The position numbers were made by a program, and so were the translations under genes. The notes under the pieces are model-generated. The model worked only from the letters and a program-made list of their open reading frames with translations, was not told where the DNA came from and made no database searches. Below are positions 30,149 through 41,569 of a DNA stretch of 64,000 nt, one piece after another. Source of the DNA: Blautia sp. (GTDB lineage Bacteria > Bacillota > Clostridia > Lachnospirales > Lachnospiraceae); contig JALFGN010000058.1 in the NCBI GenBank assembly GCA_022777285.1, positions 1-64,000 on the forward strand. The letters are read 5' to 3'. Each line of letters opens with the position of its first letter. Within the stretch, counting starts at the first letter, position 1.

Positions 30149-30349
30149 TTATTTGTTTGACAAGAAGTCATTGATCTGAGCAGTCAGAACGTCTGCATCA
30201 ATGCCATGAACCATAGCAGCTTCTTCCAGGCTTTCTCCCTGAGCAGAAGGACAGCCAATGCAGTGCATACCAGCTCTCATCAGAATCGGAACAATATTTT
30301 CATCCATGCGGATTAATTCGCCGATTGTCATATCTTTGGAAATTGTCAT
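30149..30349 (-). CDS. DUF1858 (hybrid cluster-associated redox disulfide) protein
   Basis: [39 protein letters not shown]. Confidence 0.88.
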   Translation of the reverse strand: MTISKDMTIGELIRMDENIVPILMRAGMHCIGCPSAQGESLEEAAMVHGIDADVLTAQINDFLSNK

Positions 30350-30449
30350 GTTTTTTTCCTCCTTATTTTCATACTTTATCTATTATACCTTCTTTTTCTC
30401 TTCTGTTCAACTGAAATATTACCGTTTGTTTCAAAATAAAGACTTGTAA

Positions 30450-30695
<246 letters not shown>

Positions 30696-30708
30696 TATTA
30701 CAGAAATG

Positions 30709-30747
30709 GAAAGGCGTCTCCCGTCAGGGAAACGCCTTTCTTTTATT
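30709..30747. terminator. Rho-independent terminator after ferredoxin
   Basis: AAAGGCGTCTCCC/GGGAAACGCCTTT then CTTTTATTTT. Confidence 0.8.
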
Positions 30748-30756
30748 TTAACACAC

Positions 30757-31329
30757 TCATTTTCTTCGGAAAAGCGCATGATGCCTTTCCTGTTTTTCTC
30801 GTTCAATCGCAGCTGCCACTTCTTTTCTTGATTTCTGACAGATTCGGATCTTTTCATCCAGCCTTCTGCATTTCAGCTCGTCTGGTTCCATCCTATGCAT
30901 GCGTTCCTTTACCAGGCGATCCAGAATTTCCATAAATTCTTCCGGCAAAAGAGGAAGCTCCTGTTTTTTTAATTCTGCCTTTCGGCGTTCTTCTTTTGCT
31001 CTTGCCGCCTTTTGGGCCTTCCGACGTTTTCCGCTGTTTGGATTCTGGGGCTTTTTCGTTGGTTGGCTGTTTTCTTTCCGGTTCCTGATTTGACACAATT
31101 CCTTATAAAGAGGAGAAATCAGTTCTTTGATTTCTTTCAGCGCATATCCTTTCTTCTTCAGTTCTTTTATACTCAGAATTACCTGAATATCCCATCGGGT
31201 GTAAAATCTGTGCCCCATTTCGTTTCTCTGGATCGGCAGAGAAAGTTCTTCTTCCCAGTACCGGAGCACATGAGACGGAACTTCCAGAAAATCCGATGCT
31301 TCAGAAACGGAATAGCTGATTTCACCCAT
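30757..31329 (-). CDS. MerR-family transcriptional regulator
   Basis: YSVSEASDFLEVPSHVLRYWEEELSLPIQRNEMGHRFYTRWDIQVI. Confidence 0.88.
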   Translation of the reverse strand: MGEISYSVSEASDFLEVPSHVLRYWEEELSLPIQRNEMGHRFYTRWDIQVILSIKELKKKGYALKEIKELISPLYKELCQIRNRKENSQPTKKPQNPNSGKRRKAQKAARAKEERRKAELKKQELPLLPEEFMEILDRLVKERMHRMEPDELKCRRLDEKIRICQKSRKEVAAAIEREKQERHHALFRRK

Positions 31330-31401
31330 ATACGAACCCCTTCCATTTTCAGGTTAAGCAGTACAAAAGACCGCACTGCACTCAATCTTCATCGCTAATA
31401 T

Positions 31402-31444
31402 TATAGCGGTCTATTTGAAAAAATGCAAGAAAATATGTTCGACA
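31402..31444 (-). promoter_or_regulatory. merR promoter with upstream 0A-box-like site
   Basis: Minus strand TTGCAT-N17-TATAAT; TGTCGAA (minus) at 31438-31444 upstream of -35. Confidence 0.6.
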
Positions 31445-31480
31445 AAAAGAACAGAGCTTTATTATAAAAAAACAATAAAA

Positions 31481-31522
31481 TGTCGAAGAAAGTAATGACG
31501 AAACGCAAAAGTATGCTATAAT
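31481..31522 (+). promoter_or_regulatory. GH18-gene promoter with upstream 0A-box-like site
   Basis: TGTCGAA 31481-31487; TATAAT 31517-31522. Confidence 0.55.
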
Positions 31523-31578
31523 GAGGGAGCAGTATCCAATGATTTTGCAGAGTACGCATAACAAGGAGTATTATTTTT

Positions 31579-33285
31579 ATGAGTAAAAGAAGAAGCAGGC
31601 GCAGAAACAGGATTGTTTCCACACTTGTGATTATTCTGCTTATTATAGTGGTTGTTGTCGTGGGAATAATCATGGAACTGATCAAACGCAGGACACCATC
31701 GGATGAACGGATGGATCTGAATGCTTATTATGGTCTGGAACAAAAAGACGAAGTGGCATTGGTTCTTCAGAATGAGGTCAGTGAGCACAAAGGGAAAATG
31801 ATAGATGGCCATGTGTATCTTGATTATGATACAGTAGCAGATGTTCTGGAAGGACGTTTTTACTGGGATGATAAGAATCAGCAGATGCTTTACAGTACCC
31901 CTTCAGAGACCATCGCGATTTCTCCTGATAATTATGTATATACTGCAGGAGGAGAACAAAAAGAGCAGGATTATGTAATTGTATGCAGACAGGACGATAC
32001 CATTTATCTGGCTCTTGAATTTATGGAACAATATATGAAGATTACGGCTTCTGTATCGGAAGAACCAGCCAAAGCAGTGATTCAATATCAGTGGGGAAAG
32101 AGAAAAACGGTTACTGTTACAGAAGATACCGTTCTGCGTTACAGAGGCGGAATAAAAAGTGAGATCCTTACAGATCTTCCGGCAGGGACAGAACTCACAT
32201 TAATCGAAGCTCTGGATAACTGGTCACAAGTAGCTACGGCAGATGGTTTTAATGGATATGTAGACAAGAAAAAAATTTCAGATCCACAAGAGAAGGAACT
32301 GGTGTATGAGGGAAGTTTTCAGGAAGAGTATACCAGCCTTACAAGAGCGCATAAAATTAATCTGGCCTGGCATCAGGTTACTTCAGAAGCTGCAAATGAT
32401 GCGCTTTCACAGACACTGGAGAATGTAAAGGGAGTCAATGTCATTTCTCCTACCTGGTTTTCTCTTTCAGAAAATGACGGTTCGATTTCCTCTCTGGCAA
32501 GCGAAGCATATGTAAATACAGCGCATGATGCCGGAATGGAAGTATGGGGATTGATTGATAACTTTAATTCCAATGTGAGTACACTGGAAGTGTTGTCTGA
32601 TCGAGATGCAAGAGCGCATACCATTCAGAAATTGCTGGAAGAGGCGCAGCGCGTTGGTATGGATGGAATCAATGTGGATTTCGAAGCAATCAAAGAAGAG
32701 GAAGCACCGCATTTTCTGCAGTTTATAAGAGAACTTTCGATTGTCTGCAGAGCAAACGGCCTGGTTTTATCTGTGGATGATCCAGTACCGCAGTTTACTG
32801 AGTTTTACAATAGAAAAGAACAGGGAATCGTAGCGGATTACGTGATCATCATGGGATATGATGAAAATACAGATGGAACGGAAACAGCAGGATCGGTTTC
32901 TTCTCTTCCATTTGTAGAAAATGGGATTGTTCAGACATTGAAGGATGTTCCGGCAGAAAAAGTGATAAACGGGATGCCTTTTTATACCCGAATGTGGTAT
33001 ACTGACACAAGCGGAATCGTAACCAGTGAGATCCTTGGTATGAATGCTGCAGGACAGGCTGTAGAAGAGAAAGGTATGGTTTCCGGTTGGGATGAAACGA
33101 CTTCTCAGAATTATGCAGAACTGGAAACAGGGAGTGGAAAATATCAGATTTGGCTGGAAGATGAGCAATCCATTGATGCAAAAATGCAGCTGTTTGAGAA
33201 ATATGGACTGGCAGGTGTGGCAGAATGGAAGCTGGGATTTGAACGTTCTGCAATCTGGGATGTGATTTGTGGATATTTTCAGTAA
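31579..33285 (+). CDS. Membrane-anchored SH3-domain plus GH18 (YaaH/YdhD-like) glycosidase
   Basis: N-term TM; SH3-like TVLRYRGGIKSEILTDLPAGTELTLIE..WSQVATADGFNGYVDKKKIS; GH18 motif GMDGINVDFEAI. Confidence 0.87.
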   Translation: MSKRRSRRRNRIVSTLVIILLIIVVVVVGIIMELIKRRTPSDERMDLNAYYGLEQKDEVALVLQNEVSEHKGKMIDGHVYLDYDTVADVLEGRFYWDDKNQQMLYSTPSETIAISPDNYVYTAGGEQKEQDYVIVCRQDDTIYLALEFMEQYMKITASVSEEPAKAVIQYQWGKRKTVTVTEDTVLRYRGGIKSEILTDLPAGTELTLIEALDNWSQVATADGFNGYVDKKKISDPQEKELVYEGSFQEEYTSLTRAHKINLAWHQVTSEAANDALSQTLENVKGVNVISPTWFSLSENDGSISSLASEAYVNTAHDAGMEVWGLIDNFNSNVSTLEVLSDRDARAHTIQKLLEEAQRVGMDGINVDFEAIKEEEAPHFLQFIRELSIVCRANGLVLSVDDPVPQFTEFYNRKEQGIVADYVIIMGYDENTDGTETAGSVSSLPFVENGIVQTLKDVPAEKVINGMPFYTRMWYTDTSGIVTSEILGMNAAGQAVEEKGMVSGWDETTSQNYAELETGSGKYQIWLEDEQSIDAKMQLFEKYGLAGVAEWKLGFERSAIWDVICGYFQ

Positions 33286-33307
33286 AGAGAAAGGAAAGGT
33301 GTAATGG

Positions 33308-34093
33308 ATGAGTGAAGAAATGTTTAAAACAACGTTAATGGGTGGATTTGATAAAGATGAAGTAATGGAACGGATTCAGAAAATGAAAGATGAGGCGGCA
33401 GAGCAGCAGCTGAAATGGAAGAAACAGATTGAAGAGAAAGAGGATCGGATTACAGAACTGCAGAAACGTCTGGAATTGCGAGAAGCACATCAGGCACGTC
33501 TGGAATCAGAAATTCAGGAAAAATATCAGAAATATATTGATAATTACGAAAGTATCGGAAGACTTGTATTTGAAGCACAGGTGAAAGCAGATGCCATGAT
33601 TAAAGAGGCACAGGAAAAATGTGATGCCATGATCGCAGAGGCAGAAGAAGAGGCCAGACAGAGAGTGGAATCTGTACAGTCAGAAATTGATGATAAGCTT
33701 CTGGAGGGCAAGAAAAAATATGTAGCTGTGCAGGAAGAAATGAATGAAATTGTACAGTTGATTAACCAGGCACAGAGACGTTTTATGGCGTCTTATAAAG
33801 AAGTACATCAGATTATCAGTACAATGCCGTCTTCTTTGAATGATATTGAAGAAGAAGGAGAAGTGAAAATGGCAATTCCGGAACCGGCTGCAGCCGAAGA
33901 AACAGAAGAGCTGCATCTTGGAGATACCCAGGAACTGGATTTTATGGATGCACTTCAGGATATGGCTGAACTGGAAGAATTTGACGAAGAAGATTCCAAA
34001 GAAGAGATGGATGAAGATTCGCAGATCGCCATGCAGATATCAAGGCTTCTCAGCGAAGAAGATGAATTTATGATGGAAAATGAAGAGGAATAA
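33308..34093 (+). CDS. DivIVA-like coiled-coil protein
   Basis: MSEEMFKTTLMGGFDKDEVMERIQKMKDE followed by long coiled coil. Confidence 0.6.
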   Translation: MSEEMFKTTLMGGFDKDEVMERIQKMKDEAAEQQLKWKKQIEEKEDRITELQKRLELREAHQARLESEIQEKYQKYIDNYESIGRLVFEAQVKADAMIKEAQEKCDAMIAEAEEEARQRVESVQSEIDDKLLEGKKKYVAVQEEMNEIVQLINQAQRRFMASYKEVHQIISTMPSSLNDIEEEGEVKMAIPEPAAAEETEELHLGDTQELDFMDALQDMAELEEFDEEDSKEEMDEDSQIAMQISRLLSEEDEFMMENEEE

Positions 34094-34130
34094 CGGCTCT
34101 GATTTCCGGAAAAATTAAAAATGGAAAAAG

Positions 34131-34180
34131 AAAATCCTTTTTGGCATATACTTTACAGAATATGCGAAAAGGATTTTTTT
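34131..34180 (+). terminator. Rho-independent terminator after DivIVA-like gene
   Basis: AAATCCTTTTTGGCATA/TATGCGAAAAGGATTTTTTT. Confidence 0.65.
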
Positions 34181-34181
34181 A

Positions 34182-34865
34182 ATGAAAAAACATATGGCAC
34201 AACTGTTTATGGCAGGGATTCTTCTGGTTTCTGTATTCTTTTTGTCAAGGGAAGGGGCGCAGCTTGTAAACAAAGAAATAAGAAAAAAAGGGGTGATCGT
34301 AGTAGATTGTGGACACGGAGGTATGGACCCCGGTGTAATCGGTGTCAATCAGCTGAAAGAAAAAGATATTAATCTTGCAATTTCGAAAAAACTGGGAAAA
34401 CTTCTGGAGGAAGAGGGATACGAAGTAGTTATGACAAGAAAAGAAGATGTAGGGTTGTATGATTCGGAAAGCAGGAATAAGAAAGTACAGGATATGCAGA
34501 AACGGTGCCAGATGATTAAAGAAACAAAACCTCTTTTGACGGTAAGCATTCATCAGAACAGTTATCCGGATGAACAAGTATGCGGTCCGCAGGTATTTTA
34601 TTATACAGATTCTGTAAATGGAGAAAAACTGGCAAAGTGCATACAGGAAGCACTCAATGAAGAACTGGAAGTCAGCAGACCAAGGACTGAGAAAGCAAAC
34701 AATACGTATTATCTTTTAAAAAGAAGCGAGGGGGTTCTCACAATTGTAGAATGTGGATTTTTGAGTAACGGCCGGGAAGCTGCTCTTTTAAATACAGCAG
34801 AATATCAGGAACGGGTAGCAGAGGCTGTCAGAGATGGAATCCTTACATATCTTGAGAAAACATGA
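34182..34865 (+). CDS. cwlD: N-acetylmuramoyl-L-alanine amidase (CwlD-like)
   Basis: VVDCGHGGMDPGVIGVNQLKEKDINLAISKKL, LTVSIHQNSYPDEQVCGPQVFYY, VECGFLSN. Confidence 0.88.
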   Translation: MKKHMAQLFMAGILLVSVFFLSREGAQLVNKEIRKKGVIVVDCGHGGMDPGVIGVNQLKEKDINLAISKKLGKLLEEEGYEVVMTRKEDVGLYDSESRNKKVQDMQKRCQMIKETKPLLTVSIHQNSYPDEQVCGPQVFYYTDSVNGEKLAKCIQEALNEELEVSRPRTEKANNTYYLLKRSEGVLTIVECGFLSNGREAALLNTAEYQERVAEAVRDGILTYLEKT

Positions 34866-34968
34866 AAAATCAAAAAACATGTGGAAAAAATATATCTGGA
34901 ATGGTATTATTAAAGTGTATATTAACGAAGTTTGAATATTCGTTTTATTGTAGAAAGAGAGATTAGTT

Positions 34969-36018
34969 GTGAATACAATCATACAGAAAGTAGAAAAAGA
35001 ACATCCGGATGAAACAGTTCTGAAGCAGGCTGGAGAAATTCTGAAGTCTGGAGGCCTTGTAGCGTTTCCTACTGAGACGGTTTATGGATTAGGCGGAGAT
35101 GGGCTGAATGCAAGGTCTTCAGAAAAAATTTATGCTGCAAAAGGCCGGCCATCGGATAATCCTCTGATTATTCATATTTCAGATATGGAAAGTCTCGACA
35201 GAATTGTCAGTTATGTGCCGGAAAAAGCCAGAAAACTGGCTGAGAAATATTGGCCGGGTCCTCTTACTATGATTTTTCAAAAAAGTGAAGAAGTGCCCCT
35301 GGAAACCACCGGTGGTCTGGACAGTGTGGCTGTACGTATGCCTTCTCATAAGACAGCCAGAATGTTAATTCGTTACGGAGGCGGTTATGTGGCTGCTCCA
35401 AGTGCAAATACATCTGGACGTCCAAGCCCTACAAAAGCCAGCCATGTGATTGAGGATCTGAATGGAAAAGTAGAGATGATCCTGGATGGAGGAGAAGTGG
35501 GAATTGGTCTGGAATCTACCATTGTTGATTTTACAGAAGAGATTCCTGTTATTCTTCGCCCGGGATATATCAATCAGGAGATGTTGGAAGAAGTTCTGGG
35601 TCAGGTTCGGATGGATAAAGGATTGTTGATTACAGATACTGGTATCAGGCCAAAAGCACCCGGAATGAAATACAGGCATTATGCACCGAAGGCGCAGCTT
35701 ACGATCATTGAGGGAAATACAGAGGCGGTTGTGCAGGAAATTAACCGCAGGTGTCAGGATGGAGAGGCAGCAGGACTCCGGGCCGGAGTGATCGGAACGG
35801 ATGAGACCGTGTCTGCTTATCATGCACAGGTAGTAAAAAGCATCGGAACAAGACAGGATGAGGAAAGCATCGCCAGACATTTGTTTGGAATTTTAAGAGA
35901 ATTCGATGAAGAAAAGGTAGATATGATTTTTTCGGAATCTTTTGAAACACCAAGAATGGGACAGGCAATTATGAACCGTCTGTTAAAAGCAGCCGGTCAT
36001 CATATTATAAAAGTATAA
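34969..36018 (+). CDS. L-threonylcarbamoyladenylate synthase (Sua5/YwlC)
   Basis: GTG start; GGLVAFPTETVYGLGGDGLNARSSEKIYAAKGRPSDNPLIIHI. Confidence 0.95.
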   Translation: MNTIIQKVEKEHPDETVLKQAGEILKSGGLVAFPTETVYGLGGDGLNARSSEKIYAAKGRPSDNPLIIHISDMESLDRIVSYVPEKARKLAEKYWPGPLTMIFQKSEEVPLETTGGLDSVAVRMPSHKTARMLIRYGGGYVAAPSANTSGRPSPTKASHVIEDLNGKVEMILDGGEVGIGLESTIVDFTEEIPVILRPGYINQEMLEEVLGQVRMDKGLLITDTGIRPKAPGMKYRHYAPKAQLTIIEGNTEAVVQEINRRCQDGEAAGLRAGVIGTDETVSAYHAQVVKSIGTRQDEESIARHLFGILREFDEEKVDMIFSESFETPRMGQAIMNRLLKAAGHHIIKV

Positions 36019-36037
36019 GATACAGGAGGATATAAGA

Positions 36038-37130
<1,093 letters not shown>

Positions 37131-37147
37131 CAGGCAGGAGGATTGGC

Positions 37148-37633
37148 ATGATCGGAAAAAGGACAGACTATATTTCATGGGATGAATATTTTATGGGTGT
37201 CGCAAAGTTATCAGGTATGCGTTCAAAGGATCCCAATTCTCAGGTGGGAGCATGTATTGTCAGTGCAGATAATAAAATTCTCTCTATGGGATATAATGGA
37301 TTCCCAACGGGATGTTCCGATGATGAATTTCCATGGACAAGAGAAGGCGATGCTTATGACACGAAATATCTTTATGTGACGCATAGTGAGTTAAATGCCA
37401 TATTAAATTACAGGGGTGGTTCTCTGGAAGGAGCTAAGCTTTATGTGTCATTGTTTCCCTGCAATGAATGTGCAAAAGCAATTATACAGGCAGGAATCAA
37501 GACGATTGTATACAGCAGTGACAAGTATGGAGATACGCCGGCTGTGCGGGCATCAAAACGGATGTTGGATGCTGCGGGGGTTCGTTATTATAAATACAAT
37601 CATACAGGCAGAAAAATCTGCCTGGAAGTGTAA
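37148..37633 (+). CDS. Deoxycytidylate (dCMP) deaminase
   Basis: THSELNAIL and FPCNECAKAIIQAGI zinc-deaminase motifs. Confidence 0.93.
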   Translation: MIGKRTDYISWDEYFMGVAKLSGMRSKDPNSQVGACIVSADNKILSMGYNGFPTGCSDDEFPWTREGDAYDTKYLYVTHSELNAILNYRGGSLEGAKLYVSLFPCNECAKAIIQAGIKTIVYSSDKYGDTPAVRASKRMLDAAGVRYYKYNHTGRKICLEV

Positions 37634-37660
37634 AAAGATGGAAAAGGAGATACAAAGCAC

Positions 37661-39001
37661 ATGAGGATAGATGTTCCGAAAAAAGTGCAGGAAATTATCT
37701 CTGTTTTGCAGGAGCATGGGTATGATGCCTATGCAGTGGGAGGCTGTGTGCGGGACAGCCTCCTTGGTGTTTTACCGGCAGACTGGGATATTACTACTTC
37801 AGCCAGACCGTATCAGGTGAAAGAATTGTTTTCGAGAACTCTGGATACAGGAATTACACATGGAACCGTGACGGTTATGTTGGGAAAAGAAGGATTCGAG
37901 GTGACTACTTACAGAATCGACGGGGAATATGAAGACGGCAGACATCCAAAGGAAGTTGTTTTTACCGGGGAATTGCAGGAAGATTTGAGACGCAGAGATT
38001 TTACCATTAATGCGATGGCCTATAATGACAGAGAAGGTGTGATTGATGCTTTTGGCGGAATAGAAGATTTGCATGCAGGAATCATACGATGTGTGGGAAA
38101 TCCGGAAGAACGTTTTCAGGAAGATGCCCTCCGGATTTTGCGGGCTTTTCGTTTTGCAGGGCAGTTGGGATTTTCTATAGAAGAAAATACTTTACAGGCA
38201 GCAGCAAAACTGGCAGAAAATCTGAAAAAGATCAGTGCAGAAAGGATTGCAGCAGAGCTGGGAAAGACTCTGGTGTCAAAAAATCCGGGGATTTTACGGA
38301 CTGCCTATGAAGCCGGAGTTACAGCTGTGATCCTTCCGGAATTTGACCGGATGATGGAGACAGGACAGAATACACCGCATCACTGTTATTCCGTAGGAGA
38401 GCATACATTGAAAACACTGGAATACATTCCGGCAGATAAAGTATTGCGCTATACTATGTTATTGCATGATATGGGCAAACCTGCGGCGAAAGTTACAGAT
38501 GCCAATGGAAGAGATCATTTTAAGGGACATGAAACAGAAAGCGAAAAACTGGCAGGAAATATTTTGCATAGACTCAAACTGGATAATGATACCATAGGAA
38601 AAGTAAAAAAACTGGTTCGATGGCATGACAGCCGCCAACAGCCGGATCCGCGAATTGTACGCAAGGCAGTGAATAAAATCGGGAAAGAGATGTATCCATT
38701 GCTTTTGCAGGTACAGTATGCAGATACTATGGCGAAAAGTATGTATAAAAGAGAAGAAAAACTGGATCGCATCGATAAGGTACAGGAAATTTATGAGGAA
38801 ATATGCCGGGAAGACCAGTGCGTATCTCTTCAAGATCTGGAGGTAAATGGAAAAGATCTGATTCAGATGGGAATGAAACCGGGAAAAGAGATCGGAAAGA
38901 TGTTGGAAGCACTTCTTGAGGAGGTCCTTGAGGAACCTTCCCGCAATACAAAAGAGTATCTTCTGAAAAGAGCAGAAGAGAAAAGCAGACAGAATTCATG
39001 A
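37661..39001 (+). CDS. cca: CCA tRNA nucleotidyltransferase
   Basis: YAVGGCVRDSLLGVLPADWDITTSA, RRDFTINAMAYN; C-term HD domain. Confidence 0.94.
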   Translation: MRIDVPKKVQEIISVLQEHGYDAYAVGGCVRDSLLGVLPADWDITTSARPYQVKELFSRTLDTGITHGTVTVMLGKEGFEVTTYRIDGEYEDGRHPKEVVFTGELQEDLRRRDFTINAMAYNDREGVIDAFGGIEDLHAGIIRCVGNPEERFQEDALRILRAFRFAGQLGFSIEENTLQAAAKLAENLKKISAERIAAELGKTLVSKNPGILRTAYEAGVTAVILPEFDRMMETGQNTPHHCYSVGEHTLKTLEYIPADKVLRYTMLLHDMGKPAAKVTDANGRDHFKGHETESEKLAGNILHRLKLDNDTIGKVKKLVRWHDSRQQPDPRIVRKAVNKIGKEMYPLLLQVQYADTMAKSMYKREEKLDRIDKVQEIYEEICREDQCVSLQDLEVNGKDLIQMGMKPGKEIGKMLEALLEEVLEEPSRNTKEYLLKRAEEKSRQNS

Positions 39002-39026
39002 GTTTTCATGTTTTCTGTCTGCTTTT
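38981..39026 (+). terminator. Rho-independent terminator after cca
   Basis: AAAAGCAGACAGAA/TTCTGTCTGCTTTT. Confidence 0.75.
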
Positions 39027-39099
39027 CTATTTTTCAGACATGTTCCGGTAAGGAGAATGCATAGAATAGAAAGGATACTAAGCGAAGGGGGAAAACAAA

Positions 39100-40074
39100 G
39101 TGTATGACCGGGGGCTTAGCGTGCTGGAAGAATATGATCTTGAGGTGAAAAGTACCGGAAGAGGCCGAGGGGCACTGATTTGCCGTGCACAGGAAAAAAC
39201 AGTCCTTTTGCGGGAGTATGAAGGCTCACCCAGGAAGCTGGAATGCCAGGCAGAACTTCTTACACTTGTGGAGCAGGCGGGCGAGATCCTGACAGATCTG
39301 CCACTGAAAAATAAGGAGGGGTGCTATATTACGTATGATAAAGAGAATGTTCCTTATGTAGTAAAACAATGGTACGAGGGAAGAGAATGTGACACCCAGT
39401 CGGTCAAAGATATCAGACGCAGTGTAGCTGCACTTGCCAGCTTACATAATACAATGAAAATGCCGGTTCGGGAGCATTATATTCGAGAATCTCTGATAAC
39501 GGAATATGAGAGACATAACAGAGAATTGAGAAAAATAAGAAAATTTGTCTGTGGAAAACAGAAGAAAAATGCGTTTGAACGAAGATACCTGGATAGTATT
39601 TCCTGCTTTCTATGGCAGGGAGAGGAAGCGTTACGGAAACTGGAAGCGTCTTCTTACAGAAAATTACGGAAAGAGAGCCTGGAAGAAGGCTATGTATGCC
39701 ATGGAGAATTCAATCAGCATAATGTATTGTTCCTTTCGGAACAAACAGCTGTTGTGAATTTTGAACAGTGGAATTACGATGTACCAGTCAGTGATTTGTA
39801 TCAGTTTATGAGAAAAATTCTGGAAAAACACAACTGGGATTTGGACATTGGAAGACAGATGCTGGATGCATATGATGCAGTACGTCCTTTATCTCAAGAA
39901 GAACTGGAAAATCTTCGTATCCGGTTTTTCTATCCGGAAAAATACTGGAAACTGTCGAATTATTATTATACACACAGCAAGGTGTGGATTTCACAGAAAA
40001 ATCTGGAAAAACTGGAAAAATTGATTGAACAATACGACAAATGGAGACGATTTGCAGAGAATCTTTCTTTCTGA
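39100..40074 (+). CDS. CotS-family spore-coat/APH-fold kinase-like protein
   Basis: GTG start; CHGEFNQHNVLFL catalytic-loop-like region and VVNFEQWNYDVPVSDLYQF. Confidence 0.75.
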   Translation: MYDRGLSVLEEYDLEVKSTGRGRGALICRAQEKTVLLREYEGSPRKLECQAELLTLVEQAGEILTDLPLKNKEGCYITYDKENVPYVVKQWYEGRECDTQSVKDIRRSVAALASLHNTMKMPVREHYIRESLITEYERHNRELRKIRKFVCGKQKKNAFERRYLDSISCFLWQGEEALRKLEASSYRKLRKESLEEGYVCHGEFNQHNVLFLSEQTAVVNFEQWNYDVPVSDLYQFMRKILEKHNWDLDIGRQMLDAYDAVRPLSQEELENLRIRFFYPEKYWKLSNYYYTHSKVWISQKNLEKLEKLIEQYDKWRRFAENLSF

Positions 40075-40094
40075 AGAGTTCACAGGGAATACGC

Positions 40095-40123
40095 TTGACA
40101 AACACAGTGAAACAAGGTATAAA
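40095..40123 (+). promoter_or_regulatory. hup promoter
   Basis: TTGACA-N17-TATAAA. Confidence 0.7.
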
Positions 40124-40212
40124 TAATTGTAGGTTGCGGCAGAAGGCCGTATCTTAAACGATTGATAACTTATTGGAAAATAAGAAGAAATTCATTTTAG
40201 GAGGAAATACTC

Positions 40213-40488
40213 ATGAACAGAACAGAATTAGTTGCAGCTATGGCAGCAGAAACTCAGTTATCAAAAAAAGACGCAGAAGCAGCTTTAAAAGCATTCATTG
40301 ATGTGGTATCTGCTGAATTAAAAAAAGGTGAAAAAGTTCAGCTGGTTGGCTTTGGTACTTTTGAAGTAGCTGAAAGAGCAGCAAGAGAAGGAAGAAATCC
40401 TCAGACAGGTGAAACTATGACAATTGCAGCTTCTAAAAATCCAAAATTCAAAGCTGGTAAAGCATTAAAAGATCTGGTTAATGCGTAA
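40213..40488 (+). CDS. hup: HU family DNA-binding protein
   Basis: [53 protein letters not shown]. Confidence 0.97.
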   Translation: MNRTELVAAMAAETQLSKKDAEAALKAFIDVVSAELKKGEKVQLVGFGTFEVAERAAREGRNPQTGETMTIAASKNPKFKAGKALKDLVNA

Positions 40489-40490
40489 AA

Positions 40491-40730
40491 ATGAGATTAG
40501 ATAAATATTTGAAGGTTTCTCGCCTTATTAAGCGAAGAACCGTTGCTAATGAAGCATGTGACGCAGGGCGTGTTTTGATTAATGACAAACCTGCCAAAGC
40601 TTCCGCCCAGGTAAAAGCTGGAGATATTCTTGAAATTCAATTCGGAAGTAAAAATGTTCGTGTAGAAGTACTGGATGTACAGGAAACTGTAAAGAAGGAA
40701 GCAGCAAGTGAACTGTTCCGCTATCTGTAG
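40491..40730 (+). CDS. rqcP: S4-domain RNA-binding protein (RqcP/YabO)
   Basis: MRLDKYLKVSRLIKRRTVANEACDAGRVLINDKPAKAS. Confidence 0.92.
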   Translation: MRLDKYLKVSRLIKRRTVANEACDAGRVLINDKPAKASAQVKAGDILEIQFGSKNVRVEVLDVQETVKKEAASELFRYL

Positions 40731-40752
40731 TAAAAAATAGTCTATTGTAAAG

Positions 40753-40800
40753 AAATCCCCCATATAATCTTTTTAAGAGAGATATGGGGGATTTGCTGTT
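40753..40800 (+). terminator. Hairpin/terminator between rqcP and yabP
   Basis: AAATCCCCCATAT/ATATGGGGGATTT; weak T tract. Confidence 0.5.
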
Positions 40801-41079
40801 TTGGAGGAAAAACAAAGAGAAGGAAATCACAGACTGCAGATGCGGGAACGAAGTCAGGGATGTGTGACAGGAGTCAAGGACGTTGTTGCCTTTGATGAAG
40901 GAGAGATTTCTTTAATTACGAGCTCGGGCATGCTTACAATCAAAGGAAAAGAACTCCATGTGACACGGCTGGATCTGGAAAAACAGGAGGTGGATCTTGC
41001 AGGCCAGATAGACAGCCTTGTATACAGCCAGGGAAAGATAAAGGAAAAAGAAGGAATGATGAAGAGGCTGTTCCGATAG
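40801..41079 (+). CDS. yabP: Sporulation protein YabP
   Basis: Position in yabO-yabP-yabQ-divIC order; ISLITSSGMLTIKGKELHVTRLDLEKQEVDLAGQIDSLVYS; start may be ATG 40840. Confidence 0.88.
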   Translation: MEEKQREGNHRLQMRERSQGCVTGVKDVVAFDEGEISLITSSGMLTIKGKELHVTRLDLEKQEVDLAGQIDSLVYSQGKIKEKEGMMKRLFR

Positions 41080-41080
41080 T

Positions 41081-41569
41081 ATGAGTGAATATATGCAAGG
41101 AGAACTGCTGCTTTTTCTGAAGATTTTTCTGGCTGGTATCTTTCTGGCGGCAGTTTATGATGTTTTCCGTATTTTGCGTAATGTAATTTCACACAATCAT
41201 TTTTTTATAAGCATGGAAGACCTGATATACTGGTGCGGAGCAGGTCTTTTTCTGTTTGTGGTTGTCTATCTGGAAAATGATGGAGTGATTCGGATTTATG
41301 CACTTATGGGACTTTTTCTGGGCGCTTTTCTTTACCATACAGCAATCAGTGAGATTTTTGTACAATATCTTTCGCTTTTTTTGTCTAAGCTTAGTCGTTT
41401 ATTGAAAACACTGCTGAACTCCGTTTTTTGTAGAAGAAAAAGGTTGAAATTCAGGTTTAAAAGAGTTAGAATTTGCATAGGTAAAAACAAACCAGCAGGT
41501 AAAGTCAGGAAGAATCGGAATGAGGAAAAAAAAGAAAAGAAATCAGCAAAATCTGATTGCAATGTGTAG
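41081..41569 (+). CDS. yabQ: Sporulation membrane protein YabQ
   Basis: Multi-TM protein directly after yabP. Confidence 0.82.
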   Translation: MSEYMQGELLLFLKIFLAGIFLAAVYDVFRILRNVISHNHFFISMEDLIYWCGAGLFLFVVVYLENDGVIRIYALMGLFLGAFLYHTAISEIFVQYLSLFLSKLSRLLKTLLNSVFCRRKRLKFRFKRVRICIGKNKPAGKVRKNRNEEKKEKKSAKSDCNV

